Of a DNA stretch of 41,580 nt, positions 41,306 through 41,580 are shown piece after piece. The notes beneath the pieces were generated by a model that saw only the letters and a list, made by a program, of their open reading frames with translations, made no database searches and had not been told where the DNA came from. The first letter of the stretch is position 1. Each line of letters opens with the position of its first letter. The stretch comes from Pseudohaliea sp964438205 (lineage in GTDB: Bacteria > Pseudomonadota > Gammaproteobacteria > Pseudomonadales > Halieaceae), in the NCBI GenBank assembly GCA_964438205.1, contig CAYTJQ010000027.1:1-41580 (forward strand), read 5' to 3'. Position numbers and translations under genes: made by a program.

Positions 41306-41580
41306 ATGCACCAGAGACTGATCGTCCCAGCCCTTGCCCTGCTCCTCGCAGTGACAGTCGCAGGCCCTGCCCGGGGACAGACGTTGAACGGCTTCGACCT
41401 CAGCGACAGCCTGATTCCCCCGGGGGCCATCGAATCCGGCGGACCGCCCCGCGATGGGATTCCCGCGATCGACAGGCCCCGCTTTCTTCCCGCAGCAGAG
41501 GCCACCTTCCTGGATGCGGAGGATCGTGTCCTGGGCGTCAACGTCATGGACCAGGCGAAAGCCTACCCCATCGAAATCCT
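41306..41580 (+). CDS. DUF3179-containing protein, cut by window end
   Basis: The first 91 residues of an exported protein. Residues 1-25 form a signal peptide (LIVPALALLLAVTVAGPARG). The segment RDGIPAIDRPRFLPAAEA and VNVMDQAKAYPIEI match the start of DUF3179, a periplasmic domain of unknown function often found near cofactor or metal-dependent dehydrogenase genes. ATG at 41306, 45 nt after the PQQ gene, so it may be an accessory to that enzyme. The 3' end lies beyond the window. Confidence 0.8.
   Translation, partial: MHQRLIVPALALLLAVTVAGPARGQTLNGFDLSDSLIPPGAIESGGPPRDGIPAIDRPRFLPAAEATFLDAEDRVLGVNVMDQAKAYPIEI

Overview
The window is a high-GC stretch of a bacterial chromosome, densely packed and without mobile elements, tRNAs, rRNAs or CRISPR arrays that I can see. 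Gene content and order point to a gammaproteobacterium outside the Enterobacterales. The block icd / rluE-nudJ-mnmA-hflD-purB-roxA has the E. coli arrangement except that phoPQ is absent between purB and roxA, and CysB is E. coli-like in both length and sequence. GTG starts and 4-28 nt gene overlaps are frequent. A 100-N scaffold gap lies at 38445-38544, so this is a draft assembly.

Layout. (1) 46-7712: icd on the minus strand with its terminator, divergent from a plus-strand run of translation and nucleotide genes (rluE, nudJ, mnmA, hflD, purB, roxA) ending in a two-domain GNAT protein. (2) 7753-15870, minus: a complete five-gene propionyl-CoA to succinyl-CoA operon (carboxyltransferase, an unusual 937-aa biotin carboxylase/BCCP protein, epimerase, methylmalonyl-CoA mutase, MeaB) behind a good sigma70-type promoter. 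(3) 16077-23421: pabB converging on cysB, a cN-I-type 5'-nucleotidase, a large acetyl-CoA hydrolase/transferase, an AGCS sodium:amino-acid symporter and an orphan yajC. (4) 23518-27109, minus: a close-packed run moaC-moaD-moaE, flavin reductase, zinc-ribbon Nudix hydrolase, bcp and xthA. (5) 27230-30604, plus: an MFS transporter, a GS-like amidoligase, a class-I glutamine amidotransferase-like hydrolase and a small YqaA/DedA-like membrane protein; the last three overlap or abut and look like one functional cassette. (6) 30696-32060: an exported beta-lactamase-fold serine hydrolase. (7) 32085-41580: a catabolic divergon. On the minus strand run SDR, APH-like kinase, acyl-CoA synthetase, TetR and alpha/beta hydrolase. 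On the plus strand run an ACAD10/11-like acyl-CoA dehydrogenase, (gap) an SDR-like protein, a cytochrome c-PQQ dehydrogenase and a DUF3179 protein cut by the window end. A perfect 16-bp AT-rich palindrome overlaps the putative promoter between the two arms.

How they may work together. The kinase, acyl-CoA synthetase and ACAD11-like dehydrogenase resemble the parts used for 4-hydroxyacyl-CoA breakdown by phosphorylation and elimination (Pseudomonas Lva pathway, mammalian ACAD10/11). The PQQ enzyme could make the acid in the periplasm. Propionyl-CoA from such catabolism would enter the TCA cycle through the methylmalonyl-CoA operon. The two candidates for a less-described system are the amidoligase/amidotransferase/YqaA cassette and this kinase-ACAD divergon. 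Both are inferences from domain content and gene order.
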